DNA of 64,000 nucleotides from Devosia ureilytica (GCF_024273195.1 NZ_JAMZCU010000003.1:458807-522806), one strand, 5' to 3'; shown: positions 1-9,530, counted from the stretch's first letter. The notes: generated by a model not told the origin, from the letters alone. Translations and numbers: made by a program.

Positions 1-1209
1 CGCCGCGGCGCTGGCCAGCGCCGCTCCCACAAGGCCAAAGGCGGGCACAAAAACCATGGCCAGGGCCGCCGTTATCGCCAGAACACCCAGTCCCACCAGC
101 ACGCCCTCGCGCTGCCGGCCCATCACGATCAACACTTCGCCAGCCTGTCCCGACAGCGCCCGCGCGATCATCCCGGCGCCGAGCACCCACAAGACGCTCT
201 GCCCTGCCAGATAGTCCGGCCCAAACGCTGCCAGCAGTACTGGCCCCACCAGCAGCGTGGCGCCCACGGCGATGCTGGTCGCCCAAAAGGTCAGCCGCGT
301 GCTCTCGAGAATGCTGACCTGCAGGTCAGCGCGGGTTTTCCCAGCGAGGTCGAGAGCAAAGCGCCGGCCCGCAACCAGCGTCATCGCATAGGCAACAAAA
401 CCAGCCAACGCCAGGCTGCGCGCCGCCGCGAAATAGACACCCACCACATCGGGCTCGGCCAGCAGCGACAGCACCAGCACATCCGCATAGTTGGTCAGAT
501 CGTCCAGCCCCGAGAGCAGCAACAACGGCAGCGATGCCCTGAGCCAAAGTCTTTTTTGTTTTGGGGTCGAGGCCCTTTCCGCCCGCGTAATAGTTCGCAA
601 TCGCCGCGCCAGGAGCATCATCATGCCAATGGCCACCACCGCCATTGATCCGATCAGCACCGCCCCGACCAGCGGCAGGGTCAGACGCACCCCGCTTGCC
701 CAAAGTGTCAGACAGACCCCGCCGATCAACACAGGTCGCACGATGTAGACAGGCACCGCCGCCAGGCGGAACCACCCAAAGCTGCGCGCCACCCCTTCGA
801 GGTAATATTCGACCGCCAGGAACGGCAGACCAGCTGCCACCACCAGCACCGTCAGTCCGGGACCGTCTATTGCCCCCAGCCCAATGACAAGGCCGACGAC
901 AACCAGCGCCAGCGCCAGGCCAGCGCCGCTCACTACAAGCAGTCCAAAGGCCCAATACTGTCCTATGGCCGTCGCCCGTCCCCGCATCTGGTAGCGCGGC
1001 AGGAACCGCACGCTGGATTCGGCAAAGCCAAGCGACGCAAAGCTCCCCATCGCCAGCATCCAGGTCCACAAGGTCACAAAGCCACCATAGCCGTCGGGCG
1101 GCATCAGTCGGGCTAGCAGCACTTGCAATCCGAACACCAGCGCCGCGCTCGCCACCCGAATGACCAATGCCACAGCGGCATCCACCGCGCTGCCGCGCCC
1201 CTCAGACAT
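1..1209 (-). CDS. Polysaccharide/LPS flippase-like membrane protein (C-terminus cut by window edge)
   Basis: Integral membrane protein of the MATE/Wzx-type polysaccharide export superfamily, expected to move lipid-linked sugar units across the inner membrane. Reading on the minus strand from an ATG at 1209, the frame stays open to position 1 (about 403 residues), so the C-terminal end lies outside the window. The translation is a series of hydrophobic segments with short polar loops. The start overlaps the stop of the upstream GNAT/CelD gene by 8 bp, suggesting translational coupling in one polysaccharide operon. The family call rests on topology and composition plus context; the transported substrate is unknown. 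Confidence 0.75.
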   Translation of the reverse strand, partial: MSEGRGSAVDAAVALVIRVASAALVFGLQVLLARLMPPDGYGGFVTLWTWMLAMGSFASLGFAESSVRFLPRYQMRGRATAIGQYWAFGLLVVSGAGLALALVVVGLVIGLGAIDGPGLTVLVVAAGLPFLAVEYYLEGVARSFGWFRLAAVPVYIVRPVLIGGVCLTLWASGVRLTLPLVGAVLIGSMAVVAIGMMMLLARRLRTITRAERASTPKQKRLWLRASLPLLLLSGLDDLTNYADVLVLSLLAEPDVVGVYFAAARSLALAGFVAYAMTLVAGRRFALDLAGKTRADLQVSILESTRLTFWATSIAVGATLLVGPVLLAAFGPDYLAGQSVLWVLGAGMIARALSGQAGEVLIVMGRQREGVLVGLGVLAITAALAMVFVPAFGLVGAALASAAA

Positions 1210-2341
1210 AGAGTAACAGGCAGACGGCGGGCCGCAGGACACTGGTGATGCGATCGATCAGCGTCGGCAACCTGCCATGCAGGCTTTTGAGCGCAGGTCG
1301 CAAGGTGGGCAGCCAAGCCGAAGCATAGACATGCCCTTTCCATGTCAACGGCTGCGCGTGCGTTCGCACCACGACGCTCGTGTTTGTCCAACTGGCCTTG
1401 TAGTCAGCGGGATTTATCAGCAGATCATACGTCTTGATGCGGTTCTCGATCAGCCAGGCAATGGTCATTTCCATCTGCACCTTGCCCGGCGACAGATGGC
1501 GCAGCGCCCAGTCGAACCCACCCACATAGGCATAATAGTGCCGCTGCCGGATGAATCCGATCTCCAGTGACACCACCCGGCCGCCCGCACGCAGCATCGA
1601 CAGGCATGCGCCCTCTCCTGCCACCGGGTCGCCCGGCAATCCGGCAAGGAAGTCGTCGTAACCATCAATGGAGAAGCCGGCACTGTAGCGTCGGGTTTCC
1701 CTCAGCCATCGCCGCTTCATCTGCGTACAGTGCCGCGCCAGTTCAGCGAACCGTGGATCGTTCGGCCAGATGACTGCGAAGTCCAATGCACCCAGCCGCG
1801 CCAGATGATTCCGCCGCCGATTGCGGTTGCGCTTCTGCAGCTTGCCCAATCCGTTGGTGTAGTGCTCGACAGAAGCAAAAGCCGACAGGTCAAGCATCGA
1901 GGCGACATTATCCGCCCCGCGCACCTCAGGCTTGTCTGCCACGAAGCCCGCCAGCGCAGTCCCCTCCGGCACTGCCCGGCAAATCGTCACGTCGCACCCC
2001 GACTGCAGCGCCGCCGCCTCCAGCTTCTGCGCGATGCCGAGCTTGGGAGACGTTCCGCGCCGCACCAGGGCACCACAATACTGACTATGCGGCACACCCA
2101 GCGTTTCCAGCCGCCTGATGCCCGCCGCTTCGACGATCATCCGCGGCCACAGCGCCAGTAAAGTCTCTTCGCGCCACAGCGTGATCACATAGGGTCGACC
2201 GATGTCGCCGAACTGGCGCACCCAATTGCGGCACCAGTCATAGCTCTGAAAATAGGCCATCGGGTCGGCGCAGCTGACCTCGATCTCGCGCCATGCATCT
2301 GCACACGCTTCGATCTCGTCCAGCGTGCCCAGCACGCGCAT
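1202..2341 (-). CDS. GNAT-fold BcsL/CelD-type acetyltransferase, polysaccharide biosynthesis
   Basis: About 379 residues. It resembles the CelD/BcsL (Acetyltransf_6, FemAB-like fold) family often encoded in exopolysaccharide and cellulose clusters, where it is thought to acylate a sugar or peptide acceptor. Seen in the sequence: a central basic stretch (KRNRNRRRN) before the predicted GNAT half, and a late YDLLINPADYKASW segment typical of the family C-terminus. The ATG at 2341 is preferred because an AGAGGA ribosome site lies about 10 nt upstream. A frame extension to a TTG at 2437 exists but lacks such a site. The stop overlaps the flippase start. Confidence 0.72.
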   Translation of the reverse strand: MRVLGTLDEIEACADAWREIEVSCADPMAYFQSYDWCRNWVRQFGDIGRPYVITLWREETLLALWPRMIVEAAGIRRLETLGVPHSQYCGALVRRGTSPKLGIAQKLEAAALQSGCDVTICRAVPEGTALAGFVADKPEVRGADNVASMLDLSAFASVEHYTNGLGKLQKRNRNRRRNHLARLGALDFAVIWPNDPRFAELARHCTQMKRRWLRETRRYSAGFSIDGYDDFLAGLPGDPVAGEGACLSMLRAGGRVVSLEIGFIRQRHYYAYVGGFDWALRHLSPGKVQMEMTIAWLIENRIKTYDLLINPADYKASWTNTSVVVRTHAQPLTWKGHVYASAWLPTLRPALKSLHGRLPTLIDRITSVLRPAVCLLLYV

Positions 2342-2473
2342 GACTATGCTGTCCTCTGGCCGCACCGCTTCTCTCCCCTGTTCACCACAACGGTAGTGCT
2401 CACTTCTGAACATGCCGTTGCCGAGAATGTTGAACAAAAGACTATCGAGGCGAAATCTAAAGTATCGCCAATG

Positions 2474-3490
2474 CTAGAGAAAGAAACGATTGACGACGTC
2501 GAGCGCGCCGGCGACATCCTCGTCATCCACGTCCAGATGCGTGACCCAACGCTGTTGCCCATAGCGCCCGATCACGGCGATACCATTGTCGGCCAGATAG
2601 GTGTCGAACCGCTCGGCAATATCTGCATCGGCGTTGACCCAAAGGATATTGGTGTCCGGCATGTCGACCTTGAGGGCCGCATGCCGCGCCAATCCCTCCG
2701 CCAGTTGCCGCGCCCGGCGATGGTCATCGGCCAGCCGCGCCACATGGTGCTCCAGCGCATAAAGGCCGGCGGCGGCCAGAATGCCCGATTGGCGCAGACC
2801 CCCGCCCAGCATTTTGCGGTTGCGGCGCGCCTTTTCGATCAGGTCCGCCCGACCGACCAACACCGACCCAACCGGCGCCCCCAGCCCCTTGGACAGACAA
2901 ATCGACACCGTATCGAACGGCGTGACGAAGTCGGCAATGTCCATGCCCAACGCTACTGAGGCATTGAAGGCTCGCGCACCATCCAGATGCAGCCCCAGCC
3001 CATGTCGCTGCGCAATCCCGGCCACCGCCTGCATGTAGCCCATCGGTAGCACCCGCCCGCCAAAGGTGTTTTCCAGCGCAATCACCCGCGTGCGGGCATA
3101 GTGATTATCGTCCGGCTTGATGGCATCCTCGATGTCGCCAAGCGCCATCGTGCCATCGGGTTGATGTGCAATCGGTTGCGGCTGGATCGAGCCCAGCACG
3201 GCCGCGCCGCCAGCCTCGTTGACATACAGATGCGCCTTCTGACCGGCGATGAATTCGTCGCCGCGCCCGCAATGGCTCATCAATGCCAGAAGGTTCGACA
3301 TCGTGCCCGATGGCACGAATAGCGCCGCCTGCTTGTCCAGCATCGCCGCCATTCGCTGTTCCAGCCGGTTGACGCTCGGGTCGTCCCCAAACACGTCATC
3401 GCCAACCTCGGCCTCGGCCATGGCTGCGCGCATGCCAGCTCCCGGCTTGGTCACCGTGTCGGATCGAAAATCATGGCGAATGGCGTTCAT
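2474..3490 (-). CDS. ltaE: Low-specificity L-threonine aldolase
   Basis: Cytosolic PLP enzyme cleaving threonine or allo-threonine to glycine and acetaldehyde. At 338 residues it matches the usual family length. The N-terminal FRSDTVTKP segment, the GDDVFGDDPSVNRLE block, the LHLDGARAFNA strand and the CLSKGLGAPVGS motif holding the Schiff-base lysine are all visible. The start at 3490 (MNAIRHDFRSDT) is where family members begin; a 14-residue in-frame extension upstream is probably not translated. It lies downstream of the methyltransferase gene on the same strand, about 50 bp apart. Confidence 0.9.
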   Translation of the reverse strand: MNAIRHDFRSDTVTKPGAGMRAAMAEAEVGDDVFGDDPSVNRLEQRMAAMLDKQAALFVPSGTMSNLLALMSHCGRGDEFIAGQKAHLYVNEAGGAAVLGSIQPQPIAHQPDGTMALGDIEDAIKPDDNHYARTRVIALENTFGGRVLPMGYMQAVAGIAQRHGLGLHLDGARAFNASVALGMDIADFVTPFDTVSICLSKGLGAPVGSVLVGRADLIEKARRNRKMLGGGLRQSGILAAAGLYALEHHVARLADDHRRARQLAEGLARHAALKVDMPDTNILWVNADADIAERFDTYLADNGIAVIGRYGQQRWVTHLDVDDEDVAGALDVVNRFFL

Positions 3491-3540
3491 GGCAGGCTCC
3501 GAATGGGGAGAACCCTTCTGCCAAGCCCGCACAGAAATTG

Positions 3541-4641
3541 CTAGGCCGCGACGTCGCCGCCATCGACGCCGTCATTGGCGGCGGTCATTTCGACGGCGGG
3601 CTTGCGCGCCACCACCAGAATGCCGGTGATCGGCGCACCGCGATCAAACCGCAGCTGTGCCGTTTCAAAGCGCAGCACTTCGAGCCCCGCCACCACCAGC
3701 GCATCCCGCGCCGCGGCAACGCCATGCGCATAGCGCAGGCTCGGACGCAGGAACAGCGCTTCGTCTCCGTCATGGGCTTCGAGCGAAAACGCCACCAGAC
3801 CGCCCGGCCGGAGCGCGGGCACCAGCGCCGTCAGCACCGGCGGCAGCGCACCGCAGTAAATCAGCACGTCGGCGGCTGTCACCAGATCCGCATCAGCGCG
3901 GCGGGCATTGAGTGTCGCCACCAGTTCAGCCTTCTGCAGGCTGTCATAAATGCTTTTGCGCGCCGTTTCGGCGATCATCGCCGCCGAAATATCCACGCCT
4001 TCCAGATGCCCGACCTTGGCGCGCAGCCGCTCGCCCATCAGGCCCGTGCCGCACCCCAGGTCCAGTGCCCGTTCAAAGCTTGCAATGCCAAGCCGCGCCA
4101 TCTCTTCCTCGACCATGGCGTCGAGCAGGTCCGGCACGCGATAGCCCAGCTTGCCCACCAGCGCTGCCTCGAACTGCGGCGCATACTGGTCAAACAGCGC
4201 TTCCACATAGCCCACAGCCGTGCCTTCGCCCGCTGGCCCGGCATTGTGCGAGGCCAGTTTCAGCCGCGCGCCGAACACGCCTTCATCATCCAGCGCTTCC
4301 AGCTGCCGCCAGGCGGCGATGGCGTTTGAAACATTGCCTGCCTTTTCGTGATAGCCGCCCACCAGGTCCCAGCCGGCGGCCCAGTCCGGCACCAGCTCCA
4401 GCGCCTGCCCCATCAGCTCGGCCGCGGCCGCATGGTCACCCTGCTCGGCCAGCATGCGGGCATAGTCCGCGCGCCGGTCAGCGATCACATCGCCGGAAGA
4501 ATAGAACGCCTTGGTCAAGACGAGGAACTTTCGAGAAAACCGGCCCTTTTGGACGGCGCGCGGGATGTGCCGGAAAGCGTGGAAAAAGGCAAGCAAATTG
4601 CTGGTTATCCGGCGCAGGCCTGCCTGTGACCAATTGTTCAC
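3541..4641 (-). CDS. TPR-containing class I SAM methyltransferase
   Basis: A 366-residue protein with two parts. Residues about 55-115 are alanine-rich helices resembling tetratricopeptide repeats (YARMLAEQGDHAAAAELMGQAL). Residues about 185-300 form a class I methyltransferase with motif I ALDLGCGTGLMGERL. Family members methylate small molecules or proteins; the acceptor here cannot be read from sequence. Translation starts at a GTG at 4641, supported by GGGAGGA 7 nt upstream. The last 15 residues are low-complexity and acidic. Confidence 0.78.
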   Translation of the reverse strand: MNNWSQAGLRRITSNLLAFFHAFRHIPRAVQKGRFSRKFLVLTKAFYSSGDVIADRRADYARMLAEQGDHAAAAELMGQALELVPDWAAGWDLVGGYHEKAGNVSNAIAAWRQLEALDDEGVFGARLKLASHNAGPAGEGTAVGYVEALFDQYAPQFEAALVGKLGYRVPDLLDAMVEEEMARLGIASFERALDLGCGTGLMGERLRAKVGHLEGVDISAAMIAETARKSIYDSLQKAELVATLNARRADADLVTAADVLIYCGALPPVLTALVPALRPGGLVAFSLEAHDGDEALFLRPSLRYAHGVAAARDALVVAGLEVLRFETAQLRFDRGAPITGILVVARKPAVEMTAANDGVDGGDVAA

Positions 4642-5022
4642 TTTCCATCCTCCCAGACTTGTCTAGAATGGTAGTGGTCGATCCTCAGCCGAAACTTCGC
4701 CTGTCCGATTGACCGCCACGCCTGTTCGCCTCGGCCCGTCCGGGCCACTACGGCGCCGGATGCAAATAAGCCTAACGCGTTGCTGCCTCTGTGAAACTTC
4801 TGTTTTCGCCGAGCGATTTTGCACGCCTACACGACATATTGATACCTCGCCTTTTTCGAGCTAGGCTTCGCCCCATCGAATATTGCGGCCGACTGATCTG
4901 AAGACGCGAATTCCATTCGCAACTGCTGACGTCATCTTCCGATATTTCGATATCAACTAGGTTCCTGGCCAGGTGCATGGTCGGGGCCGATCCAGCAGCG
5001 ACTGCACGAGGGAACGCGCATC
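4642..5022. other. Intergenic region with the long 5' leader of the cold-shock gene
   Basis: 381 bp between the methyltransferase start (minus) and the cold-shock gene (plus). It is more AT-rich than its surroundings, as expected for divergent promoters plus the long structured leader typical of csp mRNAs. No convincing sigma-70 hexamer pair was found; a TTGCAC at about 4816 is the best -35 candidate. No small ORF or terminator stands out. Confidence 0.4.
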
Positions 5023-5232
5023 ATGGCAACTGGTACCGTTAAGTGGTTCAACGGCCAAAAAGGCTATGGCTTCATTCAGCCGGACGAGGGTGGGGCGGAC
5101 GTATTCGTCCACATTTCCGCCGTCCAGCGTTCGGGTCTCAATGGCCTGGATGAGGGCCAGAAGGTCAATTACGAGATCGTCAAGGACAAGCGGACCGGCA
5201 AGTCCGCCGCCGACAATCTCGAAGCCTCCTGA
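5023..5232 (+). CDS. Cold-shock domain protein
   Basis: A 69-residue single-domain nucleic-acid chaperone of the CspA family that binds single-stranded RNA and DNA and melts secondary structure. Both RNA-binding motifs are present: [15 protein letters not shown] (RNP1 KGYGFI) and DVFVHISAV (RNP2 VFVHI). A GAGGGAA ribosome site precedes the ATG. The gene is monocistronic, with a long upstream leader and a strong terminator 22 bp after the stop. Which cold-shock paralogue it corresponds to cannot be decided. Confidence 0.93.
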   Translation: MATGTVKWFNGQKGYGFIQPDEGGADVFVHISAVQRSGLNGLDEGQKVNYEIVKDKRTGKSAADNLEAS

Positions 5233-5254
5233 TCCACGACACATGTTATGATGG

Positions 5255-5285
5255 GGCGTGTTCCGCAGCGGAGCACGCCCTTTTT
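5255..5285 (+). terminator. Rho-independent terminator of the cold-shock gene
   Basis: An 11-bp stem (GGCGTGTTCCG paired with CGGAGCACGCC, one G-T wobble) with a 3-nt loop, followed by five T. It also separates the gene from the convergent sugar dehydrogenase ending at 5290. Confidence 0.85.
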
Positions 5286-5289
5286 AGGC

Positions 5290-6438
5290 CTAGTCGGCGG
5301 GCGCTATGCGGATCAAGCGCCCATTGCCCTCGTCGGTGAGCAGATAGATCGCGCCATCCGGCCCCACGCGCACATCGCGAATGCGGCCCAGCTGACCCTC
5401 GAATAGCCGCTCCTCCCCGACCACCGCGTCGCCCTCCATATCGAGCCGCACCAGCACCTGACCGCTGAGCCCGCCCAGCACCAGGTCGCCCGTCCAGTCC
5501 GCGAACAGATCGCCCTCGTAAAAATCGAGCCCCGACGGCGAAATCGAGGGGTCCCAATAGTGTAGCGGCTGCTCCATGCCTGCCTGCGCCTGCCCCACGC
5601 CTATGGCCGAACCGTCATAATCGGTGCCATAGGCGATTTCCGGCCAGCCATAATTCTTGCCCGCCTGGACCAAATTGACCTCGTCGCCGCCGCGCGCGCC
5701 ATGCTCCACCGCAAACAATGCGCCGTCGCTGTCCCGCAGCGTCGCCCCCTGTGGATTACGGTGGCCAATGCTCCAGAACTCGGGCGCCCAGCCCTCAATG
5801 TGCGGATTGTCCGCCGGCACACTGCCATCGGGAGCAATGCGCACCACCCCGCCCGCCAGGTCCGCCGGGTCCTGCGCCCGCGCGCCATTGCCCCGCTCTC
5901 CCAGCGTCACGAACAGATTGCCATCCTGCCCGATGACGATGCGCGACCCGAAATGTCGCGTCGATCCGTCAAACCGGTTCATGCGAAAAATCACGTCCTG
6001 CTCGACGAGTTGCCCACCATCGCCGTCCAGTTCCAGCCGCGCGGACATGACCGCCGTGCCGGTGACACTTTGCGCTCCGGCATCGGCCGCGCGCTCGGAA
6101 AAGCTGAGATAGAGCCGCCCCGTTTCGGCAAAATCGGGCGCCAGCACCACGTCGAGCAGCCCGCCCTGCCCCTGTGCCACCACCTGCGGCACACCCGCGA
6201 TCTCCGCCCCGACGCCATTGTCCGACACAAGGCGCATCTGCCCTGATCGCTCGGTCACGAGAAATCGGCCATCGGGCAGAAAAGCAAGCGCCCAGGGATG
6301 GTCGAGCCCCTCCGCCAGGACGCGCGCGGTAATTGCCCCCACACTGCTCTCAATGCTGCGCTCCTGCGCATGGGCCAACGGTGTGACAGCCAGCGCACCG
6401 AGCATCAGCGCGGCAATGGACTTCTTCACGTTTGACAT
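5290..6438 (-). CDS. Exported PQQ-dependent aldose sugar dehydrogenase (YliI/GDH-B type)
   Basis: A 382-residue periplasmic six-bladed beta-propeller of the soluble glucose/sorbosone dehydrogenase family. It oxidises aldoses with PQQ and passes electrons to the respiratory chain. Visible: a signal peptide (MSNVKKSIAALMLGALAVTP, cleavage near AHA-QE), the first blade HPWALAFLPDGRFLVTER, the GHRNPQG active-site region and EHGARGGDEVN. The ATG at 6438 is chosen because AGGA lies 8 nt upstream and the signal peptide begins there; the frame is open another 340 bp upstream but that stretch has no exported-protein character. No PQQ synthesis genes are in the window. Confidence 0.88.
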   Translation of the reverse strand: MSNVKKSIAALMLGALAVTPLAHAQERSIESSVGAITARVLAEGLDHPWALAFLPDGRFLVTERSGQMRLVSDNGVGAEIAGVPQVVAQGQGGLLDVVLAPDFAETGRLYLSFSERAADAGAQSVTGTAVMSARLELDGDGGQLVEQDVIFRMNRFDGSTRHFGSRIVIGQDGNLFVTLGERGNGARAQDPADLAGGVVRIAPDGSVPADNPHIEGWAPEFWSIGHRNPQGATLRDSDGALFAVEHGARGGDEVNLVQAGKNYGWPEIAYGTDYDGSAIGVGQAQAGMEQPLHYWDPSISPSGLDFYEGDLFADWTGDLVLGGLSGQVLVRLDMEGDAVVGEERLFEGQLGRIRDVRVGPDGAIYLLTDEGNGRLIRIAPAD

Positions 6439-6814
6439 GGGCATTCCTCGCTTGGACGGACCGTGCTCCTCCCAGATCGTCTGGGCATGGCAAGGGCAAG
6501 GCCGCAACGACAATGTGAACCGGCGGGCGGCCGCGAACCATATGCCCGCAGCTCTTGAACGGGCATGTGGACACCTTATCTGCTTGTTGCACACTGGCTT
6601 GACCGAACGGCGCGGCGCGGGCAATCTGGCCGGCATCTCCCTGAAAGACTTGTCGTGAAGCAGTTGCCGAACGGAGTTTGGCAGGGAGAAGCTTTGCCGG
6701 GCGCCGCACATTTGCGGCATGGCCCAACACCACACTCTGGACTGTCGCGGATCGGTATGAAGCCGGACGCGCGACAGCATTTGTTATGCCCAGCCCATTG
6801 GAGGCAGCACGATT
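6439..6814. other. Divergent intergenic region, sugar dehydrogenase / greA
   Basis: 376 bp between two divergently transcribed genes. It must carry both promoters, but no high-quality -35/-10 pair could be picked with confidence. No hairpin with a T-run and no short ORF with a ribosome site was seen. Confidence 0.3.
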
Positions 6815-7288
6815 ATGGACAAGGTTCCGATGACGATTCAGGGCCACAAGGCCCTTGCCGCGGAGTTCGAGCACCGCACCAGCAACGAGCGTCGTCGCAT
6901 CATCGACGCCATTGCCGAGGCCCGCGCCCACGGCGATTTGTCCGAAAACGCCGAATATTCGGCGGCCAAGGAACAGCAGAGCCTCAACGAAGGCCGCGTC
7001 AAGGAACTCGAGACCCTTCTCGCCCTGGCCGACGTTATCGATGTCAGCAAGTTGAGCGGCGACAAGGTCAAGTTCGGCGCCACGGTCACCTATATCGATG
7101 AGGACACCGAGGAAGAGAAAACCTATCAGGTCGTTGGCGATCCCGAGGCCGACGCCTCGGCGGGCCGCATTTCCATCTCCTCGCCCATCGCCCGCGCCAT
7201 GATCGGCAAGGAAGAAGGCGATTCGTTCGAAGTGGCAGCGCCTGGCGGCGCCCGCAGCTACGAGATCATCAAGATCCGTTACATCTGA
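6815..7288 (+). CDS. greA: Transcription elongation factor GreA
   Basis: 157 residues, the standard GreA length. It enters the RNA polymerase secondary channel and stimulates cleavage of backtracked transcripts. The N-terminal antiparallel coiled coil (about residues 10-75) ends in the LSENAEY tip region with the acidic catalytic residues Asp41 and Glu44 at the E. coli positions. The C-terminal FKBP-like domain carries the [14 protein letters not shown] block. GGAGGCAGC upstream is the ribosome site. The gene stands alone, followed 240 bp later by trxB on the same strand. Confidence 0.95.
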   Translation: MDKVPMTIQGHKALAAEFEHRTSNERRRIIDAIAEARAHGDLSENAEYSAAKEQQSLNEGRVKELETLLALADVIDVSKLSGDKVKFGATVTYIDEDTEEEKTYQVVGDPEADASAGRISISSPIARAMIGKEEGDSFEVAAPGGARSYEIIKIRYI

Positions 7289-7295
7289 CTGCCCG

Positions 7296-7317
7296 AGAAT
7301 CGGCACGGTCCGATTCT
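7296..7317 (+). repeat. Short palindrome after greA
   Basis: Perfect 8-bp inverted repeat AGAATCGG/CCGATTCT with a 6-nt loop, 8 bp after the greA stop. No T-run follows, so it is not a classical terminator. A similar GAGAATCGG core occurs in the palindromic element near 51,195, so this is likely a small dispersed repeat. Confidence 0.4.
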
Positions 7318-7453
7318 TGCGCTGCAAACCCTGCTGATCGGCTGGATCGTCCATTCGCGACGGTCCAGCGCTCATTTTTTGAGCAGCACCCCAGATTCCT
7401 GTGTCTTTCCTGTCCACTCGCGCGAGCATCTGCCCCGCGAGAGTGACTTTGCC

Positions 7454-7483
7454 TTGAAACCATCCCCCTTCGCCCCTTAACTA
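7454..7483 (+). promoter_or_regulatory. Candidate sigma-70 promoter of trxB
   Basis: TTGAAA at 7454-7459 and TAACTA at 7478-7483 with an 18-bp spacer, 44 bp upstream of the trxB start. Predicted from motif only. Confidence 0.4.
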
Positions 7484-7526
7484 GGGACAGAGGGAGAATT
7501 CCTGACTCTATTGGAGAAGCGTCGCG

Positions 7527-8477
7527 ATGCACGCGAAAGTCATCATTATTGGCTCCGGTCCGGCCGGCTATACAGCTGCCATCTACGCGGCGCGCGCCAT
7601 GCTTGAACCGGTGATGATCCAGGGCCTGCAGCCCGGTGGCCAGCTCACCATCACCACCGATGTCGAGAACTATCCCGGCTTCGCTGATGTCATCCAGGGC
7701 CCCTGGCTCATGGAGCAGATGAAGGCTCAGGCCGAGCATGTCGGCACGCGCATCATCAATGACATTGTCACCTCGGTCGATTTCGATCAGCGCCCCTTCG
7801 TGCTCAACACCGATAGCGGCGAAACCCACACCGCTGACAGCCTGATCATCGCTACCGGTGCCCAGGCCAAGTGGCTTGGCATTCCGTCCGAACAGAAGTT
7901 CCAGGGCTTTGGCGTATCCGCTTGCGCCACCTGCGATGGCTTCTTTTATCGCGGCAAGCAGGTGCTGGTGGTCGGAGGCGGCAATACCGCCGTTGAGGAA
8001 GCCCTGTTTCTCACCAATTTCGCCGAAAAGGTTATCGTCGTGCACCGCCGCGACGAGTTCCGCGCCGAACGCATCCTGCAGGATCGCCTGTTCAAGAACC
8101 CCAAGATCGAAGTGCGCTGGAACACCGAGGTCGCCGAAGTTGGCGGCACGCCCATGCCACCCTCGGTCAACACCGTCACCCTGCGCAGCACCACTTCAGG
8201 CGAGACCTACGAGCAGCCCATCGATGGAATTTTCGTCGCAATCGGCCATGCGCCGGCGACCGCCATCTTTGCCGGCAAGCTCGACATGAAGCCCGGTGGT
8301 TATCTGCAGGTGAAGCCGGGGTCGACCGAAACCAATATTCCCGGCGTTTTTGCCGCCGGCGACGTGACCGACGACATCTACCGCCAGGCCGTGACTGCGG
8401 CAGGCATGGGCTGCATGGCGGCCCTCGATGCCGAGCGGTTCCTGGCCGAGCACGAACTGGCAGAGGCGGCCGAATAG
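7527..8477 (+). CDS. trxB: Thioredoxin-disulfide reductase
   Basis: A 316-residue FAD flavoenzyme that uses NADPH to reduce thioredoxin. The FAD-binding GSGPAG is at residues 9-14, the redox-active CATC at 133-136, the NADPH-binding VVGGGNTA near 148-155 and the late FAD motif GVFAAGDVTD near residue 280. Length and motif order are those of the low-molecular-weight bacterial enzyme. It is followed after 115 bp by a LysR regulator on the same strand, an arrangement known from other Hyphomicrobiales (trxB-lsrB). Confidence 0.96.
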   Translation: MHAKVIIIGSGPAGYTAAIYAARAMLEPVMIQGLQPGGQLTITTDVENYPGFADVIQGPWLMEQMKAQAEHVGTRIINDIVTSVDFDQRPFVLNTDSGETHTADSLIIATGAQAKWLGIPSEQKFQGFGVSACATCDGFFYRGKQVLVVGGGNTAVEEALFLTNFAEKVIVVHRRDEFRAERILQDRLFKNPKIEVRWNTEVAEVGGTPMPPSVNTVTLRSTTSGETYEQPIDGIFVAIGHAPATAIFAGKLDMKPGGYLQVKPGSTETNIPGVFAAGDVTDDIYRQAVTAAGMGCMAALDAERFLAEHELAEAAE

Positions 8478-8592
8478 ACGTGCAAATCACCCGGCCAAGT
8501 CACGCTGCTGTCACAATCATTGCCCCTCCCTCGCCACGGGATGGGACCAGTGTTCGACCTGGCTGAGAGTAAACAAAGAAAGCGTCACCAAC

Positions 8593-9486
8593 ATGCTCGA
8601 CTGGGACAAGCTACGGATTTTCCACACGGCCGCCGAGTCGGGCAGCTTCACTCATGCCGCTGAAAAGCTGGGCATGAGCCAGTCGGCGGTCAGCCGCCAG
8701 ATTTCTGCACTCGAGGATGATCTGGGCCTCAAGCTCTTCATTCGCCACGCCCGCGGCCTGGTGCTGACCGAGGTTGGCGAACAGCTCTTCCGCACCGCCC
8801 ATCGCATGCACTGGGAACTCCAGCAGGTCGAAACCCAGATGTCCGAAAGCCAGGACGTCCCCACCGGCCCGCTCATTGTCACTACCACCGTGGGTATCGG
8901 CTCAACCTGGCTGTCCTCGCGCCTCGACGAGTTTTTGAAGCTCTATCCGCTGATCCAGCTCGAAATCCGCCTCAACGACGCCGAACTGGACCTGGCCATG
9001 CGCGAGGCCGACGTGGCCATCCGCCTGCACCGGCCCAACCAGTCGGAAATGATCCAGCGCAAGCTGTTCACTGTCCACAACCACTTCTATGCCGCCGATA
9101 CCTATGTCGATGAGCATGGCATGCCAAAATCCCCTGAGGACCTCGACAACCATCGCATCATCAGCTTTGGCGAGCCGGTGCCCTCCTATCTGGGTGACAT
9201 CAACTATCTCGAACGCATGGGCCGGGCCGATTCCAGCCCGCGTCGCGCCGCCCTTCGCGTCAACGCCATCTATGGCATGATGCAGGCCTGCCGCGCCGGC
9301 ATCGGCATCGCCATGCTGCCCGACTATGTTACCGAAAAAGAAGACGGCCTGGTCCAGATCCTGCCCGAAATCGAACTGCCCCACTACGAGGCCTATTTCG
9401 TCTACCCCCCAGCCCTCAAGAACTCCAAGCGCGTCGGCGTCTTCCGCGACTTCCTCGTCTCCAAGGCCCGTGAGTGGTCGTTCTGA
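8593..9486 (+). CDS. LysR-type regulator, LsrB/VtlR-like by sequence context
   Basis: A 297-residue LysR-family regulator: winged helix at residues 5-62 (FHTAAESGSFTHAAEKLGMSQSAVSRQISALE) and a type 2 periplasmic-binding-like effector domain from about residue 95. In Sinorhizobium, Agrobacterium and Brucella the orthologue immediately downstream of trxB is LsrB/VtlR, which governs redox or envelope functions and small-RNA expression. Orthology here is inferred from gene order. I see a single cysteine (in QACRAGIG), so a multi-cysteine redox switch is not obvious. The ATG at 8593 is where the helix-turn-helix begins. Confidence 0.82.
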   Translation: MLDWDKLRIFHTAAESGSFTHAAEKLGMSQSAVSRQISALEDDLGLKLFIRHARGLVLTEVGEQLFRTAHRMHWELQQVETQMSESQDVPTGPLIVTTTVGIGSTWLSSRLDEFLKLYPLIQLEIRLNDAELDLAMREADVAIRLHRPNQSEMIQRKLFTVHNHFYAADTYVDEHGMPKSPEDLDNHRIISFGEPVPSYLGDINYLERMGRADSSPRRAALRVNAIYGMMQACRAGIGIAMLPDYVTEKEDGLVQILPEIELPHYEAYFVYPPALKNSKRVGVFRDFLVSKAREWSF

Positions 9487-9530
9487 CCCATCAATTCGGG
9501 GCACGTCGACCGCGGCGCCAATGCTCATCA

